From assembly GCA_027051315.1 (NCBI GenBank), contig JALTZE010000124.1:1-16567 (forward strand): 16,567 bases of DNA. The letters are read 5' to 3'. The position numbers and the translations under genes are program-made. Source of the stretch: Micavibrio sp. (lineage in GTDB: Bacteria; Pseudomonadota; Alphaproteobacteria; Micavibrionales; Micavibrionaceae). Shown here piece by piece: positions 8,034-16,424 of the stretch. Numbering within the stretch: the first letter of the stretch is position 1; every line of letters begins with the position of its first letter. The notes under the pieces are model-generated. The model saw nothing but the letters and a program-made list of their open reading frames with translations, searched no databases and was not told where the DNA came from.

Positions 8034-9386
8034 ATGAGATTTTTAAAAAAATATGGTGTAGTCTTAGGAGTTGCTGCTGTAATGGTCAGTAGTTCTCCTT
8101 CTATGTCGCAAGAAGATAAAATTATAACGTTGCGTGATGCTGTTGCTGTTGGTGTTGCAACAAATCCACAAACTGGGATAGTTGAAAATAATCGTCGTGC
8201 GACTGATGAAGAGCTTGCACAAGCCAAAGCACTATATCTTCCTTCACTAGATTTAAGTGCTGATACTGGATATGAATATACTGATGATCCTGGAACTAGA
8301 GCACGTTCTACAAGTGGTGAAGAGAATATGTGGCGTTATGAAACAAGTCTTACGCTTACACAAATGCTTTTTGATGGTTGGGATACAAAATATGAGGTTG
8401 AGCGTCAGCGTAATCGTATAAAATCTGCATCTAACCGTGTAAGAGAAACAGCTGAATTTGTAGGTCTTGATGTTGTCGAGGCATATTTGGAGGTTTTACG
8501 TCAACGTCAGCTTTTAAAAATTTCACGTGAGAATGTTGCTGAACATATTGCTATTCTTGAGCAAATTGAAGATGGTACAAGGGCAGGTCGTTCTACACAA
8601 GCTGATGTTGAGCAGGCAAAGGCAAGGGTTGCTTCGGCAAAAGCGCAAGAATCAAATGTACGTCTTCAATTAAGGGTTGCTGAATCTAATTATATCAAGC
8701 GTGTTGGTGATGCGCCGCAGAATTTACAAATGCCAGAAGTGCCAGTTGATTTGCTTTCAGCAAATGTTGAAGAAGAGGTGAAAGTAACTCTTACAACAAG
8801 TCCAACTCTTGATATTTTTGAAGCAGATATGGATGTTGCAGAAGCAGAGTGGAAAGGAAGTGGTTCTACGCTTTATCCTGAATTTGATTTACAGTTAAAT
8901 GCGCGTCAGGGTAATGACCTTGGTGGTGTTGATGGAAGAGATACAAGTGCTTCTGCTTTGGTTACAATGAATTGGAATTTATATAGAGGTGGTGGTGATA
9001 TTCACAGAACGCGTGAATTTGTTTATCGTCATGCAGAAAGTAAAGAAAGACGTGCTGATGCTGCTAGAGGTGTTGAAGATGATGTTCGTCAGACATGGGC
9101 AAGAATGATATCAGCAGGTGAAAGAGCAAGAGAGTTTGCGGCTCAGGCTGCTGCTAATCAGCAGGTTGTTGCTGCTTATATGGACCAATTTAATCTAGAT
9201 AGGCGTACACTTCTTGATGTTCTTGATTCTCAGAATGAGTGGTTTGTTTCTCGTTCCAATATGATTAATTCAAAATTTCTTGAGATTTTTGCTGTATATC
9301 GTCTTGTAGCTCTTAAAGGTAAGCTTCTTCCTACATTACAGGTTGCTTATCCAAAAGAAACTGATTGGACAGATAATTACCAGTAA
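8034..9386 (+). CDS. TolC-family outer-membrane channel of type I secretion
   Basis: 450 residues, the usual size for a TolC/LapE-type protein. It forms the trimeric channel-tunnel through which the adhesin crosses the periplasm and outer membrane. A signal peptide is visible: KK at residues 5-6, a hydrophobic core at 8-18, and likely cleavage after SPSMS near residue 25. The two halves echo each other, as expected for the outer membrane efflux protein fold: LTQMLFDGW at ~108-116 matches VTMNWNLYRGG at ~310-320. Each is followed by long helical, Arg/Glu/Ala-rich stretches that form the tunnel. AAGGAGAG at 8022-8029 supports the ATG. A 125-base gap separates it from the adhesin gene, and the ABC transporter gene follows. 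Context marks it as dedicated to this adhesin rather than a general drug-efflux channel. Confidence 0.9.
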   Translation: MRFLKKYGVVLGVAAVMVSSSPSMSQEDKIITLRDAVAVGVATNPQTGIVENNRRATDEELAQAKALYLPSLDLSADTGYEYTDDPGTRARSTSGEENMWRYETSLTLTQMLFDGWDTKYEVERQRNRIKSASNRVRETAEFVGLDVVEAYLEVLRQRQLLKISRENVAEHIAILEQIEDGTRAGRSTQADVEQAKARVASAKAQESNVRLQLRVAESNYIKRVGDAPQNLQMPEVPVDLLSANVEEEVKVTLTTSPTLDIFEADMDVAEAEWKGSGSTLYPEFDLQLNARQGNDLGGVDGRDTSASALVTMNWNLYRGGGDIHRTREFVYRHAESKERRADAARGVEDDVRQTWARMISAGERAREFAAQAAANQQVVAAYMDQFNLDRRTLLDVLDSQNEWFVSRSNMINSKFLEIFAVYRLVALKGKLLPTLQVAYPKETDWTDNYQ

Positions 9387-9440
9387 TTTACCAATCTGAG
9401 TTGGTCTATGATTATCTGATGTTTTGGTTAGGAGCTCAAT

Positions 9441-11714
9441 GTGAGTGATAAAGGCAAAGAAGAAAAAAAGAGCGGTCGTAGAGAAAAGAAATCTGCGGCC
9501 GCAACTGATTCAAGTAATAATGTTAAGGAAAATAATAATAGCTGGGCTTTACAAGTTGACAGAATGGCAATTAAAGAGCCATTAGTTGATTGTATGGTTT
9601 TATTGGCAGGATATTATGGCAGGCGTACGTCATCTTCTTCTCTTACATCTGGTCTTCCTATATCTGCTGAAGGAATTACTCCATCATTGCTTATTCGTGC
9701 TGCTAAGAGAGCCGACCTTAATGCTGTTATTGCTGAAAAAACATTAGATGCTATTGCGATAGCTCCGAATCTGCCTTGTGTGCTTGTTCTTGCTAATAAA
9801 CAGGCATGTATATTAAAATCAGTAAAGATATCTAAAAAAACGAAGAAAATTAAATTTATTACTCAATTTCCAGAAACTCCTGATGAAGAAAAGGAGATGA
9901 GTAAAGAAGAATTACAAGCAATTTATTCGGGTTATGTGTTTTTTGTACGTCCTGTAGCACGTACAGATGATAGGGCGGGACCTGCGGTAATTGATAATAG
10001 TAGGAGCTGGTTTTGGTCAGTTCTAAAGGATAATAAGAAAATCTATATGCAAGTTGTTCTTGCTGCGGTGATGATAAATATTTTTGCTTTATCAAGTTCG
10101 ATATTTATTATGAATGTTTATGATAGGGTTATACCGAATAATGCTTTTGATACTTTGAAAGTTTTGGCATTTGGTGTGATTGTTGTATTTTTGATAGATT
10201 TTTTCTTAAAAGAATTGAGAGCTCAATTTCTTGATTATGCTGGTAGAAAGGCTGATGTTAAAATATCTGCATCGTTATTTGAGCAAATATTAGGTATGAA
10301 AATCTCAGCGCGTCCTGCTAGTGCTGGTGTTTTAGCCAGTAATATGAAAGAATTTGAAACATTAAGGGACTTTTTTACTTCTGCTACCATGGCATCGTTG
10401 ATTGACCTTCCTTTTATGTTCTTTTTTGTTATTATTATTGCAATAATAGGAGGACCAATAGCTTTTGTTCCTGCTATCGCAATCCCAATTGTAGTTATTT
10501 ATGGTCTTTATCTTCAGGCAAAGATGCAAAAGATTGTTAAAGAATCCATGCATGAGAGTGCATTAAAGAATGCTTTGCTTTTTGAAACTATTACAGGGCT
10601 GGAAGCTCTTAAAACTCAAGCGGCTGAAGGACACACGCAGAGAAAATGGGAAGAGTTAACTGATAAAGCTTCAAGATTAGCTGTTAAATCAAAAAAGATA
10701 GCTGCACTTTCGGTGAATTTTGCAACATTGATACAGCAATTGGCAAGTGTTGCTATTGTAATAGTAGGAGTATTTTTGATAAGTGAGGGTGACCTTAAAA
10801 TGGGGGCTCTTATCGCTTGTGTTATAATGAATGGTAGGGCTATGGCTCCATTATCACAAGTTGCAGGATTGTTAACAAGACTTCAACAATCAAGAGAAGC
10901 TCTTACACAGCTTAATGATTTGATGAAAAAGCCTGTAGAAAGACCTGCTAATAAGCATTTTGTTTCAATCCCTGATGTAAAGGGGAAGATAGAATTTAAA
11001 GATGTTACTTTTACTTATCCTGGGCAAACTTCCCCTGCTTTGAATAATGTAAGATTTACTGTAGATGCAGGGGAAAAGGTTGGTATTATTGGAGCAGTTG
11101 GTTCAGGGAAAACTACGTTAGAGCGTTTATTGCTTAATTTATATGAGCCTGATAGTGGTTCTGTACTTCTTGATGGTACAGATGTACGTCAGATTGACCC
11201 TGGTGATTTGCGCCGTAATATTGGTAATGTACAGCAATTAGCTACTTTATTTTATGGTACGGTGCGTGAAAATATTACTATGGGGCATGAAACGGCTTCT
11301 GATGCTGCTGTTATAAGAGCAGCTGAATTATCAGGTGTGATGGAGTTTTTACGTGATTCGGAATTAGGTCTTGATACGCCCGTTGGGGAAAGAGGAGAAG
11401 CATTATCAGGAGGGCAAAGGCAGGCAGTTGCAATTGCAAGAGCATTATTATATGACCCTCCTGTATTTATTCTTGATGAGCCTACGGCCTCTCTTGACCC
11501 TGCATCGGAAAATAGGCTTATTAAAAGGCTTAAAGTAATAGGCAAAGATAAGACTACTATATTGATTACCCACAAAGGTTCTATGCTTTCTTTGGTTGAT
11601 AAGCTTATATTGGTGGATAAAGGGCGTATTGTTGCATATGGTCCAAGAGATGAAGTTATTGCCAAATTACAGGCTCGTCAATATGGCACTCAGGCCGAAA
11701 ATGATAAGATTTGA
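9441..11714 (+). CDS. LapB-type T1SS ABC transporter (permease/ATPase)
   Basis: 757 residues; energises adhesin export at the inner membrane. A Lys/Glu-rich cytoplasmic tail (1-35) precedes a C39-peptidase-like domain (~40-172). That domain keeps Cys51 in a VDCMVL context, but Ala122 (KQACIL) stands where the catalytic His is expected, so it should bind rather than cut substrate. Transmembrane segments fall near 203-225, 240-256, 318-337, 340-360, 430-448 and 453-472. The ATPase domain shows Walker A GAVGSGKTT (551-559), Q-loop Gln599, signature LSGGQ (655-659), Walker B VFILDEP (675-681) and H-loop His711. The start is GTG at 9441, supported by AGGAG at 9430-9434; an ATG two bases upstream is out of frame. 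It ends 11 bases before the adaptor gene, so the two are surely co-transcribed. Confidence 0.93.
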   Translation: MSDKGKEEKKSGRREKKSAAATDSSNNVKENNNSWALQVDRMAIKEPLVDCMVLLAGYYGRRTSSSSLTSGLPISAEGITPSLLIRAAKRADLNAVIAEKTLDAIAIAPNLPCVLVLANKQACILKSVKISKKTKKIKFITQFPETPDEEKEMSKEELQAIYSGYVFFVRPVARTDDRAGPAVIDNSRSWFWSVLKDNKKIYMQVVLAAVMINIFALSSSIFIMNVYDRVIPNNAFDTLKVLAFGVIVVFLIDFFLKELRAQFLDYAGRKADVKISASLFEQILGMKISARPASAGVLASNMKEFETLRDFFTSATMASLIDLPFMFFFVIIIAIIGGPIAFVPAIAIPIVVIYGLYLQAKMQKIVKESMHESALKNALLFETITGLEALKTQAAEGHTQRKWEELTDKASRLAVKSKKIAALSVNFATLIQQLASVAIVIVGVFLISEGDLKMGALIACVIMNGRAMAPLSQVAGLLTRLQQSREALTQLNDLMKKPVERPANKHFVSIPDVKGKIEFKDVTFTYPGQTSPALNNVRFTVDAGEKVGIIGAVGSGKTTLERLLLNLYEPDSGSVLLDGTDVRQIDPGDLRRNIGNVQQLATLFYGTVRENITMGHETASDAAVIRAAELSGVMEFLRDSELGLDTPVGERGEALSGGQRQAVAIARALLYDPPVFILDEPTASLDPASENRLIKRLKVIGKDKTTILITHKGSMLSLVDKLILVDKGRIVAYGPRDEVIAKLQARQYGTQAENDKI

Positions 11715-11725
11715 GGTGGAGTAAT

Positions 11726-13111
11726 ATGGCTAATAATAAAAAGAAAAGAAAAACTGAAGAAGAATGGCTTGATATAAAAGATGTTCTTAGTAAAAAGCAA
11801 TTAAGTATTTTGGAAGCAAAAGCAGATAAATTCTTTGAAACAGATGATGAAATGCCACTTTCGAAACATATGATTCTGCTTACAATTGTTTTTGCGGTTT
11901 TCTTTCTTATCGTATGGGCGTGGTTTGCTGAAATTGATGAAGTAACCAGAGGTGATGGAAAAATTATACCATCAAGTGAGATACAGGTTGTCCAGAATCT
12001 TGAAGGTGGAATAGTAGAGCAATTTTTTGTAAAAGAAGGCGATGACGTGAAAGCAGGGCAGCCTTTGATGCAGCTTAGAGATGTTAGTGCTGCTTCTGAC
12101 CTTGGGTCTAATACAGCACGTTATTATGGTCTTATGGCTACGATAACAAGATTGCAGGCTGAGGCTGAAGGAAAAGATGTTTTAGAATTTCCAGAAGATA
12201 TTGTTAAGGTTGCTCCTGAGAGTGTGAAAGAGGAGATGAATACGTTTAATGCCAATAAATCAAGATTGCAGGGGCAGTTAAGGGTTCTGGAAGAGCAATT
12301 ATCGCAAAAAAGACAAGAAGTTTCTGAACTTACTAAAAAAATTAGTGACCTTGAGAATGTTATATCTTTATCCAAAGAAGAAAAAGCAATGATAGAGCCA
12401 CTAGTAAAACGTGGAAGTGCTCCGAAAGTTGAATTATTGCAGCTTGAACGTGGTATTAAGGAAAAAGAAACTGAGCTAAATGGAGTAAAACTTGCTTTAC
12501 CAAGAACTAAATCTGCCGTTTTAGAGGCGCAGGCTAGAATAAATGAAGTTAAAAAGACTGCTCAGGCAGAAGCGCAATCAGAATTATCTACAAAATTGAT
12601 AGAGATGAATTCTATAAAAGAAACATTAAGTGCCTTAAAAGATAGAAAAACAAGAACCGAAATTAAATCACCAGTTAATGGTACGGTAAAAGATATAAAA
12701 ATAAACACAGTAGGTGGAGTTGTAAAACCTGGTGAACCTTTGATGGAAATAGTACCAAGAGATGACCAGCTTTTGGTCGAGGCTAGGATAAAACCTTCGG
12801 ATATTGCTTTTTTATATCCTGGACAAAAGGCAGTTGTGAAAATTACGGCTTATGATTTTTCTATATATGGAGGGCTTGATGGTGAGGTAGTTGATATTTC
12901 TGCCGATAGTATAACTAATGAGAAGGGGGAAAGTTTTTATCGTGTGAAAATCAGTACATATGAAAATTCTTTGAAAAGAAAAGGTGAAATTTTACCTATA
13001 AAACCTGGTATGGTGGCTTCTGTAGATATTATGACAGGTAAAAAGACTATTCTTGATTATCTTCTTAAACCATTTAAGAAAACCTTGGAGAATTCTTTGG
13101 GTGAGAGATAA
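11726..13111 (+). CDS. HlyD/LapC-type membrane fusion protein of type I secretion
   Basis: 461 residues; the periplasmic adaptor joining the ABC transporter to the outer-membrane channel. A charged cytoplasmic N-terminus (1-48) precedes one transmembrane helix (~49-68). Next comes a lipoyl half-motif, EGGIVEQFFVKEGDDVKAGQPL (~93-114), then a long Glu/Lys-rich coiled coil (~165-310). The second lipoyl half follows (IKSPVNGTVKDI), then the beta-barrel region typical of T1SS HlyD proteins (IVPRDDQLLVEARI, AYDFSIYGGLDG). I chose ATG 11726 over an in-frame TTG at 11711 because GGTGGAG at 11715-11721 is well spaced for it and the TTG overlaps the previous stop codon. It is the last gene of the secretion cluster; the next gene, thrS, has its own leader. 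Confidence 0.93.
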   Translation: MANNKKKRKTEEEWLDIKDVLSKKQLSILEAKADKFFETDDEMPLSKHMILLTIVFAVFFLIVWAWFAEIDEVTRGDGKIIPSSEIQVVQNLEGGIVEQFFVKEGDDVKAGQPLMQLRDVSAASDLGSNTARYYGLMATITRLQAEAEGKDVLEFPEDIVKVAPESVKEEMNTFNANKSRLQGQLRVLEEQLSQKRQEVSELTKKISDLENVISLSKEEKAMIEPLVKRGSAPKVELLQLERGIKEKETELNGVKLALPRTKSAVLEAQARINEVKKTAQAEAQSELSTKLIEMNSIKETLSALKDRKTRTEIKSPVNGTVKDIKINTVGGVVKPGEPLMEIVPRDDQLLVEARIKPSDIAFLYPGQKAVVKITAYDFSIYGGLDGEVVDISADSITNEKGESFYRVKISTYENSLKRKGEILPIKPGMVASVDIMTGKKTILDYLLKPFKKTLENSLGER

Positions 13112-13150
13112 AAAATATTGTTCAATATGTTATATTTTGTATGTTACCCC

Positions 13151-13180
13151 TTGAAAATACTTCTTAACAAGGCTTATATG
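13151..13180 (+). promoter_or_regulatory. thrS: Candidate promoter of thrS-infC
   Basis: TTGAAA at 13151-13156 and TATATG at 13175-13180 are separated by 18 bases, in the 106-base gap between the HlyD-type gene and thrS. The -10 matches four of six consensus bases. No convincing intrinsic terminator is visible for the upstream genes in this gap, so some readthrough into thrS is possible. Confidence 0.35.
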
Positions 13181-13217
13181 ATAATCTGTTTTTTTCAAAG
13201 AAAAGGAAGTATAAAAA

Positions 13218-15203
13218 GTGTCGCAGGTTAATATGGCAGCAAAAAATAAAATAGAAATCACTTTCCCTGATGGAGCCGTTAGAAATTATGAAACAGGTGT
13301 AACAGGTGCTTTGATAGCTGAGTCAATCTCAAAGTCCTTGTTTAAAAAGGCGATTGCGGTAAAAATTGATGGGAAGCTTTGCGACCTTTCGCTTCCGATT
13401 GAAACTAGTGCTAAGCTAGAAATAATTACCAAAGATAATAAAGAAGATGCTCTTGAACTAATTCGCCATGATGCAGCGCATGTAATGGCGCAGGCTGTTC
13501 AGGAGCTATTTCCTGGTACTCAGGTAACTATAGGACCTTCGATAGAAAATGGCTTTTATTATGATTTTGGGCGTAAAGAAGCTTTCTCTACGGAAGATTT
13601 GGCAGCGATAGAAAAAAAGATGCGCCAAATTATCGAAAAAGGTGAAGAATTTGTTCGTGAAATATGGGATAGAGATGAAGCGATAAAATATTTTGAAAGT
13701 AAAGGTGAAAAATATAAAGCCGAGATTATAAAAGAATTGCCTGAAGATGAACCTGTATCAATCTATCGTCAAGGTGAGTGGCTTGATTTGTGTAGGGGAC
13801 CTCATATGCCTACTACCAAACATATAGGAACATCTTTCAGATTGATGAAAGTCGCTGGCGCATATTGGCGAGGAAATTCTAAAAATGAGATGCTAAATCG
13901 TATTTACGGAACAGCATGGAGAAATGATAAAGAGCTAAAAGATTATCTTACTCAATTAGAAGAGGCGGAAAAAAGGGACCATAGAAAATTGGGTAGAGAA
14001 ATGAATCTTTATCATTTTCAGGAGGAGGCTCAGGGTTCTGTTTTCTGGCACCCAAAGGGATTTACCATTTATAACCAGTTAGAATCTTATATAAGAAGAC
14101 GTTTAAGTGGGGCAGGTTATGTTGAGGTTAAGACACCACAATTGATTGATAATAAGTTGTGGGAGGCCTCGGGGCATTGGGGTAAATTCCGTGAAAATAT
14201 GTTTGTAGTTCCTGATGAAATACCTAATATAGAGGAGGAGGGTCCTGTTATTAAAGGTGAGGGGAGTTTGATGGCCTTAAAACCTATGAATTGTCCTGCT
14301 CATATTCAGATATTTAAACAGGGGATTACATCATATAAAGATTTACCGATAAGAATGGCGGAATTTGGTTGCTGTCATAGGAATGAGGCGCATGGTGCAT
14401 TACATGGTTTGATGCGTGTACGTCAGATGACGCAAGATGATGCTCATATTTTTTGTACTGAAGAGCAAATACTTGCTGAGGTTAAGGATTTTGTTGAGTT
14501 GGTTTATTCAGTATATAAGGATTTTGGATTTGAAGATATTGAAGTAAAACTTGCCACAAGACCTGAATTGCGCGCAGGTGATGATGCTGTATGGGATAGA
14601 GCAGAACAAGCGATGAAAGATGCTCTTGAGAAATTAAATCTTGAATATGAGATAGCAGAGGGTGAAGGGGCGTTTTATGGTCCTAAATATGAGTTTCATT
14701 TAAAAGATGCTATTGGGCGTACATGGCAATGTGGAACATGCCAGCTTGATTTTGTTCTTCCTGAGCGTCTAGATGCTTGTTATATAGGAAAAGATGGTAA
14801 TAAGCATAGACCTGTTATGATTCATAGGGCTGTGCTTGGTACTTTGGAGCGTTTCGCTGGTATTTTAATTGAATCATATGCTGGTAGGCTTCCTTTATGG
14901 CTTGCTCCGATACAATGTGTAATTGCTACTATTACCGAGGATAGCCATGAATATGCAAAAGAAGTTTATGAACAGCTAAAATCTTTGGGTATTCGTGTTG
15001 AGCTTGATATTAGGAATGAAAAAATAAATTATAAGGTAAGAGAACATTCTGTTGCAAAAGTTCCTGTTATGTTTGTATTGGGGGCTAGGGAGGCAGAACA
15101 AAGAACGGTTGCCATAAGAAGGCTGGGTAGTAAAGAACAACAGTTTATTGATATAGATAAAGCTATAAAATCTCTTGCCAATGAGTGTAAAGCACCATAT
15201 TAA
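13218..15203 (+). CDS. thrS: Threonyl-tRNA synthetase
   Basis: 661 residues; attaches threonine to tRNA-Thr and clears mischarged Ser-tRNA-Thr. The order is TGS domain (~10-72), editing domain with HDAAH (His84, His88) and Cys192 in LDLCRGPH, class II catalytic core, and anticodon-binding domain (~560-655). The zinc ligands Cys359 (MNCPAH), His410 (DDAHIF) and His536 (MIHRAV) are all present, each 25 residues after its E. coli counterpart. Motif 2 contains [17 protein letters not shown] and motif 3 GTLERF. A short acidic insert (~333-348) accounts for part of the extra length over the ~640 residues of E. coli. The GTG start at 13218 has AAAGGAAG 8 bases upstream; the in-frame ATG at 13233 is a weaker alternative. 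infC follows 65 bases downstream. Confidence 0.97.
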   Translation: MSQVNMAAKNKIEITFPDGAVRNYETGVTGALIAESISKSLFKKAIAVKIDGKLCDLSLPIETSAKLEIITKDNKEDALELIRHDAAHVMAQAVQELFPGTQVTIGPSIENGFYYDFGRKEAFSTEDLAAIEKKMRQIIEKGEEFVREIWDRDEAIKYFESKGEKYKAEIIKELPEDEPVSIYRQGEWLDLCRGPHMPTTKHIGTSFRLMKVAGAYWRGNSKNEMLNRIYGTAWRNDKELKDYLTQLEEAEKRDHRKLGREMNLYHFQEEAQGSVFWHPKGFTIYNQLESYIRRRLSGAGYVEVKTPQLIDNKLWEASGHWGKFRENMFVVPDEIPNIEEEGPVIKGEGSLMALKPMNCPAHIQIFKQGITSYKDLPIRMAEFGCCHRNEAHGALHGLMRVRQMTQDDAHIFCTEEQILAEVKDFVELVYSVYKDFGFEDIEVKLATRPELRAGDDAVWDRAEQAMKDALEKLNLEYEIAEGEGAFYGPKYEFHLKDAIGRTWQCGTCQLDFVLPERLDACYIGKDGNKHRPVMIHRAVLGTLERFAGILIESYAGRLPLWLAPIQCVIATITEDSHEYAKEVYEQLKSLGIRVELDIRNEKINYKVREHSVAKVPVMFVLGAREAEQRTVAIRRLGSKEQQFIDIDKAIKSLANECKAPY

Positions 15204-15254
15204 TAAGCTGTTAAGTTATTTTTTGTAACTTTAAGTGAAATGTTTTAACAATAC

Positions 15255-15259
15255 AGGAG
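15255..15259 (+). promoter_or_regulatory. infC: Ribosome binding site that fixes the infC ATT start
   Basis: AGGAG at 15255-15259 lies 9 bases before ATT at 15269. No ATG, GTG or TTG in frame lies at a suitable distance. The first in-frame ATG (15368) has no comparable site, and starting there would remove about 33 conserved residues. Confidence 0.8.
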
Positions 15260-15268
15260 AAATTAGTC

Positions 15269-15811
15269 ATTCGTAGTCCACAACAACGCCCAAATAAAGA
15301 TGATGGGCCAAGAATTAACGAACAGATTCGAGTTGAAAAGGTTCGTTTAGTTGATGAAAATGGAGAAATGGTCGGGGTTGTTTCCGTATCTGAAGCTATT
15401 AGGAAAGCTGAAGATGCAGGTCTTGATTTAGTCGAAGTTTCCCCGAATGCTAGTCCGCCTGTATGTAAGATTCTTGATTACGGTAAGTATAAATATGAGC
15501 AACAGAAAAAGGCTTCTGAGGCTCGTAAAAAACAAAAAGTTGTTGAAGTTAAGGAACTTAAGTTACGTCCAATGATTGAAGAACATGATTTAGGGGTAAA
15601 GCTTAAGGCAGCTAAAAAATTCCTTGAAGGTGGAAATAAAGTTAAATTTTCCATGAGATTTAGAGGGCGTGAGATGGCTCATAAAGATATAGGTATGGAA
15701 GTGTTACAGCGTGTTAAAGAGGAATTATCCTATATTTCAAAAGTTGAATCAGAAGCAAAATTTGAAGGGCGTCAGGTAATAATGGTTCTAGGACCTATTA
15801 CAGCTACTTAG
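15269..15811 (+). CDS. infC: Translation initiation factor IF-3, ATT start
   Basis: 180 residues from ATT. IF-3 binds the 30S subunit, keeps it apart from 50S and proofreads start-codon and initiator-tRNA choice. The N-terminal domain begins RSPQQRPNKDDGPRINEQIR and carries the family's VRLVDENGEMVGVVS and LDLVEVSPNASPPVCKILDYGK blocks. The C-terminal domain carries KELKLRP, HDLGVKLK and FRGREMAHKDIG. Length matches the family (~175-180). Almost all known infC genes start at AUU or another rare codon, which lets IF-3 repress its own synthesis, so this start is both supported and functional. Beginning at the first ATG (15368) would give a truncated 147-residue protein. rpmI and rplT, often the next genes, are absent; a structured intergenic element and convergent trxA follow. 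Confidence 0.96.
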   Translation: MRSPQQRPNKDDGPRINEQIRVEKVRLVDENGEMVGVVSVSEAIRKAEDAGLDLVEVSPNASPPVCKILDYGKYKYEQQKKASEARKKQKVVEVKELKLRPMIEEHDLGVKLKAAKKFLEGGNKVKFSMRFRGREMAHKDIGMEVLQRVKEELSYISKVESEAKFEGRQVIMVLGPITAT

Positions 15812-15831
15812 GGTCATGCTCTTTAATACTA

Positions 15832-15852
15832 AATAGCCTTTAATAGGCTATT
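15832..15852. other. Small hairpin after infC
   Basis: AATAGCC at 15832-15838 pairs perfectly with GGCTATT at 15846-15852 across a 7-base loop, 20 bases after the infC stop. No T-run follows, so it is not a classical terminator by itself. It may protect the 3' end or form the first arm of the larger structure that follows. Confidence 0.5.
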
Positions 15853-15857
15853 CGTTC

Positions 15858-15952
15858 AAACGCCACGTTGCTTTCGTTGCATTGGCAACGACTTGCGGTC
15901 GCAAGCTTCCAATTGTAACTCATGAATGAATTACAATTGGTATTAGGCGTTT
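15858..15952. other. Cloverleaf-like multi-hairpin element between infC and trxA
   Basis: A closing stem AAACGCC (15858-15864) / GGCGTTT (15946-15952) encloses three perfect hairpins. These are TCGTTGC/GCAACGA (15874-15880 with 15885-15891), CTTGC/GCAAG (15892-15896 with 15901-15905) and CCAATTGTAA/TTACAATTGG (15909-15918 with 15931-15940). The last has a further TCAT/ATGA pairing in its loop. CGTTGC also occurs a second time just upstream (15866-15871), giving an alternative pairing. The first part is clearly GC-richer than its surroundings. The closing stem runs straight into more T residues, so on the plus strand the whole unit could act as the infC terminator. It could also be a palindromic interspersed repeat or a small structured RNA. 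I do not recognise a known family. Confidence 0.6.
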
Positions 15953-15983
15953 TTTGAATTATTAAATTAGCTATAAATGAAAA

Positions 15984-16006
15984 AAAAGAGCTTTTTAAGC
16001 TCTTTT
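15984..16006 (-). terminator. trxA: Intrinsic terminator of trxA (possibly bidirectional)
   Basis: AAAAGAGCTT (15984-15993) pairs with AAGCTCTTTT (15997-16006) across a 3-base loop. It lies directly after the trxA stop codon when read on the minus strand, where the stem runs into a T-rich tail (the A-run at 15981-15987). The stem is also followed by TTTT-rich sequence on the plus strand, so it may stop transcripts arriving from infC too. Confidence 0.8.
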
Positions 16007-16007
16007 C

Positions 16008-16328
16008 TTATTTTGCGTTTTCTATCCAGTTTGACATGTCTGTTTTTGACATTCCGCCGACTCTTGTATCTATGACTTGTCCATCTTTGAAAATCATTAA
16101 TGTAGGTACGCCTCTTACACCGTATTTTGTTGGTGTTTCTGGACTTTCTTCGATATTTATTTTAACGATTTTGAGTTGGTCTGATTTTTCTTCTGATATT
16201 TCTTCTAAGATTGGTGCTATTGCTTTGCAAGGTCCGCACCATTCAGCATAAAAATCAACAAGTACAGGAGATGTTGAGTTTAATACGCGTTGTTCAAATT
16301 CACTATCTGTTACATGTTCGGTAGCCAT
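16008..16328 (-). CDS. trxA: Thioredoxin
   Basis: 106 residues, the normal size of a single-domain cytoplasmic thioredoxin. It reduces protein disulfides and donates electrons to ribonucleotide reductase and others, and is recycled by thioredoxin reductase. The active site WCGPCK has Cys31 and Cys34. The buried Asp is at residue 25 (VDFYAEW) and the cis-Pro loop GVPT has Pro75. No signal peptide is visible. The ATG has AAGGA a few bases upstream (complement of the TCCTT near 16337-16341). It lies 96 bases downstream of the addA stop on the same strand, a familiar alphaproteobacterial arrangement, and converges on infC. Confidence 0.97.
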   Translation of the reverse strand: MATEHVTDSEFEQRVLNSTSPVLVDFYAEWCGPCKAIAPILEEISEEKSDQLKIVKINIEESPETPTKYGVRGVPTLMIFKDGQVIDTRVGGMSKTDMSNWIENAK

Positions 16329-16369
16329 TTTTTTGTCCTTTTTAAGATTTGTATATTTAACCCCTAATC

Positions 16370-16399
16370 TAAATATGACTTACTTATTCGATAGGTCAA
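16370..16399 (-). promoter_or_regulatory. trxA: Candidate trxA promoter
   Basis: Read on the minus strand, TTGACC (16394-16399) is followed after 18 bases by TATTTA (16370-16375), about 40 bases before the trxA start. It lies in the 96-base gap between addA and trxA, so trxA could be expressed independently of addA. Spacing is slightly long and the -10 imperfect. Confidence 0.4.
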
Positions 16400-16424
16400 G
16401 TATATGATATGGCTATTTCCACAG

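Noticed and set aside
11711..11725. TTG start for the HlyD-type adaptor
   Set aside because: It overlaps the stop codon of the ABC transporter gene and lies upstream of a better ribosome binding site; ATG 11726 is well placed.
13112..13135. Terminator after the HlyD-type gene (ATATTG/CAATAT)
   Set aside because: The loop would be only two bases, the stem has no GC core and no T-run follows.
15368..15370. ATG 15368 as the infC start
   Set aside because: It would delete the first ~33 residues, which match the conserved IF-3 N-terminus and continue in frame to ATT 15269 with AGGAG.
15846..15870. tRNA-like T-arm (GTTCAAAC) after infC
   Set aside because: No matching acceptor, D or anticodon arms around it; the bases are better explained by the hairpin and the closing stem.
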